Positions 8,852 to 17,136 of a stretch of DNA of 33,994 nt are shown piece by piece. Made by a program: the position numbers and the translations under genes. The notes below the pieces were generated by a model that did not search any database, was not told the DNA's origin, and worked only from the letters and a program-made list of their open reading frames with translations. The stretch covers positions 1 through 33,994 of the forward strand of contig JAKBAC010000017.1 in NCBI GenBank assembly GCA_021809365.1, given 5' to 3'. The DNA is from Planctomycetota bacterium (GTDB lineage: Bacteria > Planctomycetota > Phycisphaerae > WQYP01). Every line of letters starts with the position of its first letter. Within the stretch, counting starts at the first letter, position 1.

Positions 8852-11353
8852 ATGACACACGCATCGGTTTTGAAACGTATCCACGCAACCATGTTGGTTA
8901 TTGTGATCATTTCCATGGTGTCCGCGACGGCGGTGCGGGCGGCAAACCCGCAAGTTTCCATCTTTGACTTTAGTGGTTTCGCGCCGATCAATACCAGCGG
9001 GGGCGCATCTGGCCTCAAGATTAGCCCAGCCATGCTGACGTTGACGAATGGCAATGATGCGTTTGTGGGTTTTGTCGGCTCCAGCGGACGGGCTACCGCA
9101 GTACAGACGGTCAGTGATTTTACCTTTCGTGCTACGCAACCGGTCGCCAACGCCGATCAGCCGCCCGCCGATGAGGTCAACACATTTATCGGTACCGGTA
9201 CCGGGCCGGGAGGAAGTATCAATTTATTTCCTGGGCCATCCATGCCCTTTGGCATGGTGCAATTCAGCCCGGATACGGAATCGCATGGGTTCGGCTATCA
9301 TTATTATCAACGGGATATTCAGGGCTTCAGCATGACCCACATGAGCGGCCCGGGATGTCCGAATGAAGGCGATGTTTTTTTGACCGCCACCACGGGCGCG
9401 ATTCACACACGGGTTAAAAATTTTCAATCGCGCTATTCACATCGTGAAGAAGTCTCATCTCCGGGATATTATCAGGTCAAGCTGCTGCGCTGGGGAATCA
9501 AGACGCAACTGACGGCAACGGATCACTGCGGCGTGGCGCAATTCACATTCCCCGCGGGGAAGCAGGCCAACATCCTCATTCCGATCAGCCACACCCTGAA
9601 TGACACACTGGGCGCGCGAATTCATATTGTCAATAACGATGAAATTACCGGCTATGTGATCAATCATTGCTTTTGTGATCGCGGCGGCCCCTACAAGGTT
9701 TACTTTGTGATGAGATTCAGCAAGCCGTTCGCGGTTGGCGGAACATGGAGCGGTAGCCATGGAAGCGGCGTGTTGCGCCCTGAATCCAGCCAAGTCACCC
9801 AGACCCGTCATGGTCAGTGGGTTGGCGGTTACGCCAGTTGGCCGGCATTGTCCAAGCCGCGGATAATCACGGTGCGCGTGGGAATTTCCTATGTGGATCT
9901 GGCGGGGGCGAAGAATAATCTCCAAGTGGAAGCTGCGGGCAGGAATTTTAAGGCGCTTCGCGCGGATGCTTTCAAGACATGGAATAAAAATTTAAGCGTG
10001 ATTGATATATCCGGCGGATTGCCCGGGCAGCGGGAAATATTTTACACCGCGTTGTATCACAGCATGTTAATGCCGAGTCTTATGAGCGACGCGGATGGGC
10101 GATACCTGGGTTTTGACGACAAAATACATCACGTTTCCGCGGGGCATCAAATTTATTGTAACTATTCCGGATGGGATATTTATCGCAGTGAAATGCCGCT
10201 GTTGGCGCTGGTGGCCCCGCGGCGACTGGAAGATATGTGCCAGTCGATTGTCCTGATGGATCAGCAGGGAGGATGGATCGGACGGTGGCCACAGATCAAT
10301 CAATATACAAATGTCATGTGCGGCAGCCCATTGACGACGGTGATGTGCACGGCGTGGCTCGATGGGTTGCGCGGATTCGACATTGATGCAGCCTGGCATG
10401 GTATGTTCAAGGACGCCACCGAAGCCCCGCCGGCCGACAAGCCGTATGCCGGCGAAAGCAACATCAACTGGATCAATAAGCTGCACTATGATCCGGATAA
10501 CCATGAAGGCTATGGCTCGGTATCGCAGCTTCAGGAAGATTGTGTGGCGTATGCGTCACTGTACGATCTGGCCAAAGCGCTGGGACGAAAACATGATGCC
10601 CATATCCTGTTCGAGCGGGCGCAATACTATCGCAATGTTTTTGATCACAAGGATCACGATTTTCGTCCGCGGCTGGCCAATGGCGCTTGGCGCAGGCCAT
10701 TCAAGTTGACGCAGAACCACGGCTTTATTGAGGGTTCCGCCTGGCAGTATCAGTGGCTGGCCCCCTGCGATATGGCGTGGCTGGTTCACGCGGTCGGCAA
10801 GGCACGGTTTAACCGGAGGCTGGAAGCGTTTTTCAGTTATAAGAAGCCAAACTGGGTGCCGCAATATTACAATCCTTACAATGAGCCGGATTTGGAAGCA
10901 CCGTTTGAATTCAATTTTTCCGGCAAACCATGGCGAACGCAGGCCGTGGTACGCCGTGTATTGCGGCAAAATTACACCCTTTCTCCCAACGGCGTCCCCG
11001 GCAATGATGATTGCGGTGAAATGTCTTCATGGGCGGTACTGAGCATGATGGGAATTTACAGCATTGATCCGGCGAGCACGGCTTACGAATTATGCAGTCC
11101 GGAATTTCCCAAAATCGTCATTCATCTGCATTCATGCTATCGTGGATCACAATTTGCCATTGTCACCACGCCCACACCGGCTTTTACGCCTTACATTCAA
11201 AGTGTCAAACTCAATGGTCATCTGCGGGGGGCGAACTGGATTCATTTTCGGAGCATAACGGATGGCGGAAAGCTATCATTTGTTTTGGGAAAAATGCCAG
11301 ATCGTCAATGGGGCAGCCGAAATGCCGATGCCCCGCCGTCGCTGACCCGATAA
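8852..11353 (+). CDS. Secreted GH92-family alpha-mannosidase-like glycoside hydrolase
   Basis: 833 residues. The start at 8852 is set by GGAG six bases upstream and by the typical signal peptide it opens (hydrophobic core about residues 13-25, likely cut after AVRA); the frame itself extends back through the tRNA gene. GH92 enzymes are calcium-dependent exo-acting alpha-mannosidases that trim N-glycans or mannans. The N-terminal beta domain has VNTFIGTG, PGPSMPFGMVQFSPDTE and FSMTHMSGPGC. The catalytic alpha/alpha barrel has GWDIYRSEMP (W441, D442), QGGWIGRWP and EGSAWQYQW, and ends with GNDDCGEMSSWAVLSMMGIY (G717-N-D719-D720), which contains the conserved acidic residues of the family. About 70 extra residues between the signal peptide and the GH92 start are of unknown fold. 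Its exact linkage specificity is not predictable. Confidence 0.95.
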   Translation: MTHASVLKRIHATMLVIVIISMVSATAVRAANPQVSIFDFSGFAPINTSGGASGLKISPAMLTLTNGNDAFVGFVGSSGRATAVQTVSDFTFRATQPVANADQPPADEVNTFIGTGTGPGGSINLFPGPSMPFGMVQFSPDTESHGFGYHYYQRDIQGFSMTHMSGPGCPNEGDVFLTATTGAIHTRVKNFQSRYSHREEVSSPGYYQVKLLRWGIKTQLTATDHCGVAQFTFPAGKQANILIPISHTLNDTLGARIHIVNNDEITGYVINHCFCDRGGPYKVYFVMRFSKPFAVGGTWSGSHGSGVLRPESSQVTQTRHGQWVGGYASWPALSKPRIITVRVGISYVDLAGAKNNLQVEAAGRNFKALRADAFKTWNKNLSVIDISGGLPGQREIFYTALYHSMLMPSLMSDADGRYLGFDDKIHHVSAGHQIYCNYSGWDIYRSEMPLLALVAPRRLEDMCQSIVLMDQQGGWIGRWPQINQYTNVMCGSPLTTVMCTAWLDGLRGFDIDAAWHGMFKDATEAPPADKPYAGESNINWINKLHYDPDNHEGYGSVSQLQEDCVAYASLYDLAKALGRKHDAHILFERAQYYRNVFDHKDHDFRPRLANGAWRRPFKLTQNHGFIEGSAWQYQWLAPCDMAWLVHAVGKARFNRRLEAFFSYKKPNWVPQYYNPYNEPDLEAPFEFNFSGKPWRTQAVVRRVLRQNYTLSPNGVPGNDDCGEMSSWAVLSMMGIYSIDPASTAYELCSPEFPKIVIHLHSCYRGSQFAIVTTPTPAFTPYIQSVKLNGHLRGANWIHFRSITDGGKLSFVLGKMPDRQWGSRNADAPPSLTR

Positions 11354-11489
11354 GGGGGTTCGGCACCGGCACGGAAATAATTCTCCACTCTATTCGTCAG
11401 CCGTGCGGTGGAAACATGGCCGTCACTCTCGGATTCGTCAACCTCCGTGCGCGGGCATCTATCCGCGCGAGCCAGATGCCACGACCTTA

Positions 11490-11654
11490 GGGACCGTGCA
11501 AAAATAACTTCACACTTTCTGGCTGGCCCTTTTGGCCGGTGGCATCGTTGTTCGCTCCTTACAGACCCACTGGCGGGGTATGCGCGTCGCTCACGCCTCG
11601 CCAGCGGCCAAAATCCCTGCGCCAAAAAATGTGAATGTATTTGTGCGCAGTCCC
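11490..11654. mobile_element. MITE-like element with 34-bp imperfect terminal inverted repeats
   Basis: The left end 11490-11523 (begins gggaccgtgcaaaaata) and the reverse complement of the right end 11621-11654 (begins gggactgcgcacaaata) agree at 27 of 34 positions. Weaker similarity continues inward to about 50 bp, including ttttggccg. The whole unit is 165 bp with no coding capacity. TTA stands directly outside both ends and could be a 3-bp target duplication, but this is too short to be sure. I could not assign an IS family. The remaining part of this ~300-bp gap (11354-11489) shows nothing recognisable. Confidence 0.75.
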
Positions 11655-11891
11655 TTATTTCACGGCATGCTGCGGATCAGCCGGCGCGGTGGGTATCTTC
11701 TGAAAATGACCCCAGACTAAAAAGAAAATGATAATCGCGGTGGTTGCGGCACCGGATAGCTGAACCATCCAGTCGATCCAGCCACGTGGCCGCGCGAGGT
11801 AATGGACACTGAGATAAAGCGTGGCCACCGCCGTTAAAAGGGCCGCAGTCAAACTGATGACATTGCCAATGATGCGTCTGCGATTGATCAT
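11655..11891 (-). CDS. Small two-helix membrane protein, unknown function
   Basis: 78 residues starting at the ATG at 11891, chosen because it follows AAAAAAAGGAG with seven bases of spacing; the frame could extend 14 codons further without a signal. Two hydrophobic helices (about residues 8-28 and 40-60) flank a short basic, aromatic loop, and the tail is polar. It lies 38 bp downstream of the S41 protease on the same strand, so it is probably cotranscribed. The TAA stop uses the TTA immediately next to the MITE-like element, so the present C-terminus may have been set by that insertion. No family recognised. Confidence 0.7.
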   Translation of the reverse strand: MINRRRIIGNVISLTAALLTAVATLYLSVHYLARPRGWIDWMVQLSGAATTAIIIFFLVWGHFQKIPTAPADPQHAVK

Positions 11892-11929
11892 CGGAAATCT
11901 CCTTTTTTTGTATCCAATGCCAATGAGAC

Positions 11930-14170
11930 TCAATGCTTAAATTTCAGCAATTGCAGCTTCATCAGCAGTTCCGCGGTATCCAATTGCGTATCGAACGTCC
12001 GCTGCGGCGGCACGTTGTAGGCATCAGCCTTTTGCGTGGTGGCGGGTTTTCCATGTGCCGGAAGCAGGTCATCATGCATCCATGTTGCCTGGAGGTCTTC
12101 CATCTGCACGGGTGAAAACCAGACCTTCACATTCGGTCCGACACCCCAGACACGCGCAAAAGGCTGGCGCTGTATGCACTCGCCATCGGGGAGGTAATAG
12201 TATTGCTCCGTAAGTTTGAACTCGGCGGTATCGTGTTGTCCGATTGCGATGACATTCTGCACGCAACCTTTACCATACGTGCGGTGGCCGACAATTAAAG
12301 CGCGATGGTGATCGCGCATGGCACCACTGAAAATTTCCGAAGCGCTGGCACTGTCCTGGTTGACCAGAAGAATCAAGGGCAACGTCGGCGGCACCAATGG
12401 CGAGCCTTGTGCCGACCACGCTTCCGGGGGGGCGGTGCGCCCACGGGTCGAAAGAATGGCTCCCTGATTGAGGAACATATTGCACATTCTCACAGCGGTC
12501 GTGAGAAAACCACCCGGATTGAACCGCAAGTCGAGAATCAATCCGCGCATGTGTTCTTTTAACAGCCGCTGGAGCACTTTCTTTAATTGCTGCGCCGTAT
12601 CCTGTTGAAATTGCGTGACGCGGATATACGCAATGCCCTCCTTCGGATAAATCATGAATCGCCATCGTCCGGTGGATGGATTACGCGCAAATCCTTTGAT
12701 GGATCGGACGTGAATAATAGCTCGCACCAATGGGAAAATAAGCAGTTTGGGATTGTTCCCGCGCCGAATGCCCAATACAACCTTGGTTCCCGGAGGCCCC
12801 AGGATTCTGTTGACCACCGTATTGATACCCAGCCCCAGAATGTGCTGGCCATTAACGGTGACAATGACATCGCCGGCCTGAATTCCCGCCCGGTACGCCG
12901 GCGTACCACTCAGCGGTGAAATTACCCTCAGCAATCCGCCATTCGTCTCGGTGATCTGGATTCCGACCCCGCTGAACTGCCCCTCCATCTCCCTGTTAAA
13001 TCGCTGCATCTGACTGGGCCAGAACGGCATGGTGAATTTATCGGTTTTTTCAAGGCAGCCTTCGCTAAATTCCTTGATCAATACGGGCAATGGAATTTTT
13101 ACCGTGTTCTGATCCACGGTTACCATTTCACTCCACAATCGAATCATGCCCAGGGTATCAATGGGTTTGTCGGATTCAGCACGTTGCTGAAGCGTATTCA
13201 ATTCGGCTACAAACTGATGGAGCGCCGTGGCGTCCTTCAGGCCGGGAAATGCGTCCGAAAGCATCGGCGTATCGGCCATCAGTTTTATCATGTTAATTCC
13301 GCCGTCAAGCAGGGTGTTGTAGGTGATGGGCAACACCCAGTCGCGTTCGGTCTTCTGTAATATTTGCACCAGCATATCCTGATGGATCCCCGCGACCGTA
13401 TTCTGCCAGCGTGAATAAACCGGGGCATGATTCCGCTGCTCAGACTTGAGCTTGTTTTGGGGCGCTGTGGATGGCGTTTTAAAAGCGTGATCTTCCGCCA
13501 ATTTCTTCTGCATCGCAAAGAACTCTTTGGGAGTATACGTGGCCAGCAGCATGGTGCGGCGCACCACGCGGCGGAGATCACGATGGTACAGTCTGGAAAT
13601 GCGGTACATGCGATTCAACTGATTATACAGTTGCAGTGATTGCAGCCAGCGGTGCTGTTGATCATATTGGGCCGCTTTGGCGGCGACTTCCATGGTGATG
13701 GTATGTACCCAGGGCTGCTTTTTGAAAGCGGTCTTGTCCTCGGAGAGTTCGTAGGCGGCCCGCATGTATTCAAAGGCCGGGATCAGTTTCTTCGCCTTGA
13801 AATCCTGCTGCGCCGTGGCCAGTCGCTTTTTATAAAGCACGAGGGTGGCGGCATGTTGCTTGGACATGATGGAAACATAATGCTCCCGCCAACGGTTGAT
13901 CAACGCAACGTCAGCGTTCTTGGTCGTCGGAGGAGTTAATACCGTCAGCGCGGCGAGATGTTGAGATTGAACCAGCGCGCTGACTTTTTCGGCATAGGTC
14001 TCCGCCGCTGACAGGCTATGGGTGGCCGCATGAGTCGAGGCGGCAGCCGCGTTGACACTGGCTCCGGCAACGCCGATCACACCGATCCCCATTGCCATCG
14101 TCAACAACATGCCTGCAACGGGCCTGGTCCAATCGGAGCGTCGGGTAGAATGTGAATGTACTGTGCGCAT
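11930..14170 (-). CDS. PDZ-containing S41-family C-terminal processing protease
   Basis: 746 residues. The ATG at 14170 follows AGGTGA by seven bases. The N-terminus is arginine-rich, then hydrophobic (about residues 17-40), consistent with an export signal, so it should act in the periplasm. A long helical region of about 350 residues follows. A PDZ domain (about 398-470, FSGVGIQITE...GIQAGDVIVTVNG) recognises C-terminal tails. The S41 core (about 510-680) has LILDLRFNPGG, the nucleophile in QDSASASEIFSGA (S609) and the lysine in TYGKGCVQ (K634). The Ser-Lys spacing of 25 is that of Prc/CtpA proteases, so it looks active. The helical N-terminal half is longer than in CtpA and closer to the tail-specific protease layout. 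It probably forms an operon with the small membrane protein. Confidence 0.93.
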   Translation of the reverse strand: MRTVHSHSTRRSDWTRPVAGMLLTMAMGIGVIGVAGASVNAAAASTHAATHSLSAAETYAEKVSALVQSQHLAALTVLTPPTTKNADVALINRWREHYVSIMSKQHAATLVLYKKRLATAQQDFKAKKLIPAFEYMRAAYELSEDKTAFKKQPWVHTITMEVAAKAAQYDQQHRWLQSLQLYNQLNRMYRISRLYHRDLRRVVRRTMLLATYTPKEFFAMQKKLAEDHAFKTPSTAPQNKLKSEQRNHAPVYSRWQNTVAGIHQDMLVQILQKTERDWVLPITYNTLLDGGINMIKLMADTPMLSDAFPGLKDATALHQFVAELNTLQQRAESDKPIDTLGMIRLWSEMVTVDQNTVKIPLPVLIKEFSEGCLEKTDKFTMPFWPSQMQRFNREMEGQFSGVGIQITETNGGLLRVISPLSGTPAYRAGIQAGDVIVTVNGQHILGLGINTVVNRILGPPGTKVVLGIRRGNNPKLLIFPLVRAIIHVRSIKGFARNPSTGRWRFMIYPKEGIAYIRVTQFQQDTAQQLKKVLQRLLKEHMRGLILDLRFNPGGFLTTAVRMCNMFLNQGAILSTRGRTAPPEAWSAQGSPLVPPTLPLILLVNQDSASASEIFSGAMRDHHRALIVGHRTYGKGCVQNVIAIGQHDTAEFKLTEQYYYLPDGECIQRQPFARVWGVGPNVKVWFSPVQMEDLQATWMHDDLLPAHGKPATTQKADAYNVPPQRTFDTQLDTAELLMKLQLLKFKH

Positions 14171-14380
14171 GAATCATCACCTGATTTCAGAATACAGAAA
14201 CCCGCGGAGTTCCAATTTTCCGCTTGGGTCATAGTCGGGCGGCGGCTTTCAGCCTGTGCCGTGATCCGCACCTGTAGGCATAGTAACTGTACGTTGGAAT
14301 GCTGGTCAAGGGTTGATAACAATGTGACAATTAATCGGGCCTGTGACCGATTCTGCAACGCGGCGGCACCGCCAGCATGT

Positions 14381-14433
14381 AGGAGTTAGGAGATGGGCGA
14401 GGAGTTAGAAGTTAGAAGTTAGGAGTTAGAAGA
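14381..14433 (+). repeat. Heptanucleotide tandem words (aggagtt / agaagtt)
   Basis: Units aggagtt, agaagtt, agaagtt and aggagtt follow one another in perfect 7-bp phase at 14400-14433. They are preceded by aggagttaggagatggg (14381-14397), which is repeated as an exact inverted copy at 15304-15320. A further piece (aggagttaggagttagaag) lies at 14584-14602. This opens a gene-free stretch of about 1.3 kb (14171-15500). Confidence 0.85.
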
Positions 14434-14442
14434 CATTGCGAA

Positions 14443-14557
14443 TTTCAAGTTGCCCAAGATGCCCACGTTCGGGGGGCAAGTTGCCCAAGTTGGGCAAGTT
14501 GATGGGAGCGTTGATTTTAGCGGGTTTGGATCAAGTTGCCCAAGATGCCCAAGATGT
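14443..14557 (+). repeat. 9-bp words caagttgcc / caagatgcc
   Basis: caagttgcc followed directly by caagatgcc occurs at about 14445-14463 and again at about 14532-14551. Related caagttgcccaagttgggc and caagttg units lie between them. It resembles a decayed tandem array. No coding potential seen. Confidence 0.7.
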
Positions 14558-14640
14558 TTTAACGGGGGTAGCATTTAGTATTGAGGAGTTAGGAGTTAGA
14601 AGACTTTTTGGGCGCGGAATGGGCGCGGGCTGTTGGCTAC

Positions 14641-14728
14641 AACGAACAACGAAACGCTGCGCTTAACGAGCAACGAGTAACGAGTAACGAAACACTTGAC
14701 ACTCAACGGGTAGCGAGCAACGCGTTCC
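14641..14728 (+). repeat. Heptanucleotide tandem words (aacgagt type)
   Basis: aacgaac, aacgaaa, then aacgagc, aacgagt, aacgagt and aacgaaa in 7-bp phase, trailing into tagcgagcaacg. A similar short run (aacgaggtaacgaa) lies at about 3372-3385. Confidence 0.75.
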
Positions 14729-14880
14729 GGTTCACGTTCAGGATTCTTTTCCGCGATCACTGTGGCGGCATGTTATTTACTTGTCAATGACGTTGTTCAG
14801 CGGGTCTGAACCATTCGTCGGGAGGGCTATAGGATTGCAGTAAGGGGGATAATGCACAACAGCGCTAAAAAGTTAAGGAT

Positions 14881-14914
14881 TTGGCCCCGAGCGACCTGGC
14901 AGAATCTGTCACAG
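14881..14914 (+). repeat. Dispersed repeat module D, partial copy 3
   Basis: cctggcagaatctgtcacag matches cttggcagaacctgtcacat at 27369-27388 at 16 of 20 positions, followed by cccc in both. It directly joins module A copy 2. Confidence 0.55.
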
Positions 14915-15020
14915 GCCCCAATTAATCCGAACCAGCATACCTGGGCACCCCCTCCCGTTTTTTGCCGCGCGTTGTGCGCGGCAGCCGTCGGTGTTGAGAA
15001 AGTAGAAAGTAGGCCGCAGG
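14915..15020 (-). repeat. Dispersed repeat module A, copy 2
   Basis: Read on the minus strand: cctgcggcctactttctact, then ctttctcaacaccgacgg, then a perfect hairpin tgccgcgc-acaac-gcgcggca (14963-14983), and further on gctggttcggattaattg. The first part matches copy 1 (3487-3526) and the last part matches copies 3 and 4, so the element is traceable across its whole length. Confidence 0.75.
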
Positions 15021-15041
15021 TGAGTCTGCCGAAGCGGTGTC

Positions 15042-15078
15042 TCATTGTATTCATTACTCATTATTCATTGATTCATTT
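15042..15078 (+). repeat. Heptanucleotide tandem words (attactc / attattc type)
   Basis: Units of the form cattNNt in 7-bp phase (tattcattactcattattcattgattcatt, read in two pieces: tattcattactc, attattcattgattcatt). The same word class recurs at 17731-17757. Confidence 0.7.
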
Positions 15079-15174
15079 GTGGCATGTTGCTCGTTTCTCG
15101 TTCGCCATTGGGCACCTTCACATTTTAGCGAGCCCGGCGGACTGGGCGGCTAACCATCGCCCGCGGTCACGGAA

Positions 15175-15302
15175 CGGCACATTCAATGTGCCGGTTAACA
15201 TCCCCGGTGGGTTAAACCCGCCGCCGAACAATTCCCGATGGGATACATCCATCGGCTCGCCCGCGTCCTCGCGCTCGCGGCGGCACCATGCCGCCGGCTA
15301 AA
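15175..15302 (-). repeat. Cluster of three palindromic units (module C)
   Basis: Three strong hairpins: 15175-15193 (cggcacatt / aatgtgccg), 15205-15223 (cggtgggtt / aacccgccg) and 15279-15295 (ggcggca / tgccgcc). Read on the minus strand, the first and third are preceded by ttaaccgg and ttagccgg. The same lead plus palindrome is found at 20759-20782, 20791-20814 and 27180-27204. No T-run follows, so simple terminators are unlikely. Confidence 0.75.
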
Positions 15303-15303
15303 T

Positions 15304-15356
15304 CCCATCTCCTAACTCCTAACTTCTACCTCCTGTCTCCTAACTCCTAACTCCGT
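15304..15356 (-). repeat. Heptanucleotide tandem words, inverted relative to 14381
   Basis: ctcctaa, ctcctaa, cttctac, ctcctgt, ctcctaa, ctcctaa in 7-bp phase. The first 17 bases are the exact reverse complement of 14381-14397, so the repeat-filled island of about 940 bp is bounded by inverted copies. Confidence 0.85.
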
Positions 15357-15382
15357 TCTCTGCTCTGCGGCCGCCGCCGCCA
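15348..15382 (-). repeat. Dispersed repeat module E, copy 2
   Basis: The reverse complement reads ggcggccgcagagcag then agaacggagtta, matching 3401-3430 with a few differences. It lies about 120 bp upstream of sppA. Confidence 0.55.
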
Positions 15383-15436
15383 CCGGTGCCCGCCCCTGCT
15401 TGCTCCGCCCGTTGATCCGTTTTCGGTGTAAGCATC

Positions 15437-15465
15437 TTCGATTTATTGGAATAATCCGGTATGAT
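15437..15465 (+). promoter_or_regulatory. Possible sigma70-type promoter of sppA
   Basis: TTCGAT and TATGAT separated by 17 bp, ending 35 bp before the chosen sppA start. The -10 box is good and the -35 box weak. By eye only. Confidence 0.35.
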
Positions 15466-15500
15466 ATTTCACCGGTTGGCGTTATATGCGGAGTTCTTCC

Positions 15501-16505
15501 ATGAGTCAGTCAGTTCCCCCGACGGTGGTGTATCAGAATGTCGCGCCTAAAGCGAATCCGTTTTTGCGCATATTGGTGGCCCTGTTGCTGCTGCTGTCGC
15601 TTGGTGCCAATGTCGTCTTGATGCTGATGCTGGCGGGCGCGGTGGCGATCAAGGGCGGATTTCTTCCGACGCAAAAATTGGAGCAGCGCGTGATTCGCCA
15701 TGGCAGTGCGGATCAGATTGCCCTGATCCATATTGATGGATTGGTTGACGGTGCGATGGTGAAATCCGTGTCAGCCCAACTCCGGGTCATTGATCACGAC
15801 GCGGCGGTCAAGGCCGTGGTCTTACGCGTCGATTCTCCCGGTGGCGGAGTAACCGATGCCGATGAAATTTATCACGCCCTGCAAAAAGTCCGATCAGATG
15901 GGAAGTCCATTGTGGTCAGCATGGGCGCATTGGATGCCAGCGGTGGATATTACATTTCCATGACCGGCCAGCAGCTTTTTGCGGAACCAACCACGATTGT
16001 CGGCAGTATCGGGGTGATGATGCCGGGCTTTCAGGTCACCGACCTTATGAAAAAAATTGGCATCACGCCGGAATTTCTAACCAGCTCGGCCGCAGTCTGG
16101 AAGGAAGCAGGCTCGCCTTTTTCCGACTACACGCCGGCCGTCAAAGAGTATCTGACGGATCTGCTGAATATTGATGCGGCACGATTTATCAATATCGTGC
16201 GGACAAGCCGCTCCACGCACCTGAAGGTTCCCATCGATCAGGTCGCCAATGGGAAAATCTGGGCCGCCTCGGAAGCTCTTAAACTCGGGCTGGTGGATCA
16301 TATTGGTTACCTGGCGGCGGCGTATCACGCAGCCGCCAAACTTGCGGGGATTTACAATCCCACTGTCATTGAATTTCGCCGCCCCGCCGGGCTGTTGGAC
16401 CTGTTCAATGTGCAGGCCAATGAAGCCAAACCGACCATGCAGATTAGTCCGCATCTGATCTATGATCTGGTTAAGCCGCGTGTGGAATATTTGTATTTGC
16501 AGTAG
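15501..16505 (+). CDS. sppA: Signal peptide peptidase SppA (S49 family)
   Basis: Membrane-bound serine protease that degrades cleaved signal peptides. The start at 15501 is preferred over the ATG at 15486 because GGAG lies seven bases before it. The 334-residue product is of the short, single-domain type (as in Bacillus), not the doubled E. coli type. An N-terminal helix (about residues 22-50) anchors it. The catalytic part shows VLRVDSPGGG (108-116), DASGGYYIS with nucleophile S147, IVGSIGVM, and the general-base lysine K201 in VWKEAGSPF. Both residues fall where the Ser-Lys dyad lies in the Bacillus enzyme. It is transcribed away from the repeat island and convergent with the tlyA-like gene. 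Confidence 0.94.
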   Translation: MSQSVPPTVVYQNVAPKANPFLRILVALLLLLSLGANVVLMLMLAGAVAIKGGFLPTQKLEQRVIRHGSADQIALIHIDGLVDGAMVKSVSAQLRVIDHDAAVKAVVLRVDSPGGGVTDADEIYHALQKVRSDGKSIVVSMGALDASGGYYISMTGQQLFAEPTTIVGSIGVMMPGFQVTDLMKKIGITPEFLTSSAAVWKEAGSPFSDYTPAVKEYLTDLLNIDAARFINIVRTSRSTHLKVPIDQVANGKIWAASEALKLGLVDHIGYLAAAYHAAAKLAGIYNPTVIEFRRPAGLLDLFNVQANEAKPTMQISPHLIYDLVKPRVEYLYLQ

Positions 16506-16530
16506 CGCGATGGAAAGCCACGCAGTTTCT

Positions 16531-17136
16531 TCACCGCGTCGGGCGGAGCAGCGCCAGAAATTCCATATTACCGCCCTGGCCTTCAATTGGACTTTGGACA
16601 ACAGCTTGCACCGTCCAGCCCGCTTCCCGCACATTGGCGATGACCCGCTCCAATACGCAATGGGACTGTTCAGCGGTTAAAATGCCACGCTGGGTTTTGG
16701 CTTCTTCGGATTCATAGTGTGGTTTGACAAGCGTGATCACGCAACCGGTCGGCTTAAGTAGTTTGCGGGCCGCGGGAAGTATTTTAGCCTGCCGCGTCCA
16801 GCCGACATCAATGGTAATAAGGTCCACCAGTTCCGGCAGTGGCGTATGCAGAGCATTGTGGCGTTCCATCACCACGACACGCGGGTCTTTGCGCAGTTTC
16901 CATGCCAGTACGCCGTAGCCGGTGTCAATGGCATAAACCTTGCCCGCGCCATGTTGAATCAGGCAATCAACAAATCCACCGACATTACTGCCCAGGTCGG
17001 CGGCCACGGCATCCGTCACCGGTAATTGAAATGATCGAAGTGCGGCGGCAAGTTTCAGCCCCGCCCGCGAGACAAAGTGTTCTTCCCCACCCGGAGCGGG
17101 ATTCGCCATCAACCGTTCTGGAGGGTCATCCGTCAT
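16531..17136 (-). CDS. tlyA: TlyA-like 2'-O-rRNA methyltransferase lacking the S4 domain
   Basis: SAM-dependent methyltransferase of the FtsJ/TlyA fold. TlyA proteins methylate riboses in 16S/23S rRNA. Visible signatures are FVSRAGLKL (K28), the SAM-binding loop ADLGSNVGGFVDCL (46-59), KVYAIDTGYGVLAWKLR (66-82), TIDVG (D110), LVKPHYE (K138) and GGNMEFLAL (E192). Together these give the K-D-K-E catalytic set. At 201 residues it is about 50-60 shorter than typical TlyA, and the missing part is exactly the N-terminal S4 RNA-binding domain. The start ATG overlaps the stop of rpsT (ATGA), so translation is probably coupled to that of ribosomal protein S20. The shortened form may rely on another way of binding the ribosome. 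Confidence 0.88.
   Translation of the reverse strand: MTDDPPERLMANPAPGGEEHFVSRAGLKLAAALRSFQLPVTDAVAADLGSNVGGFVDCLIQHGAGKVYAIDTGYGVLAWKLRKDPRVVVMERHNALHTPLPELVDLITIDVGWTRQAKILPAARKLLKPTGCVITLVKPHYESEEAKTQRGILTAEQSHCVLERVIANVREAGWTVQAVVQSPIEGQGGNMEFLALLRPTR

Noticed and set aside
14852..15301. A 149-codon open frame on the plus strand in the repeat island
   Set aside because: It consists almost wholly of module A, module D, heptamer words and module C palindromes. Its composition and the lack of any family motif fit read-through of repeats.
14381..15356. CRISPR array
   Set aside because: The repeated words are only 7 or 9 bp long, are directly tandem and have no regular unique spacers. No cas gene is present in the window.
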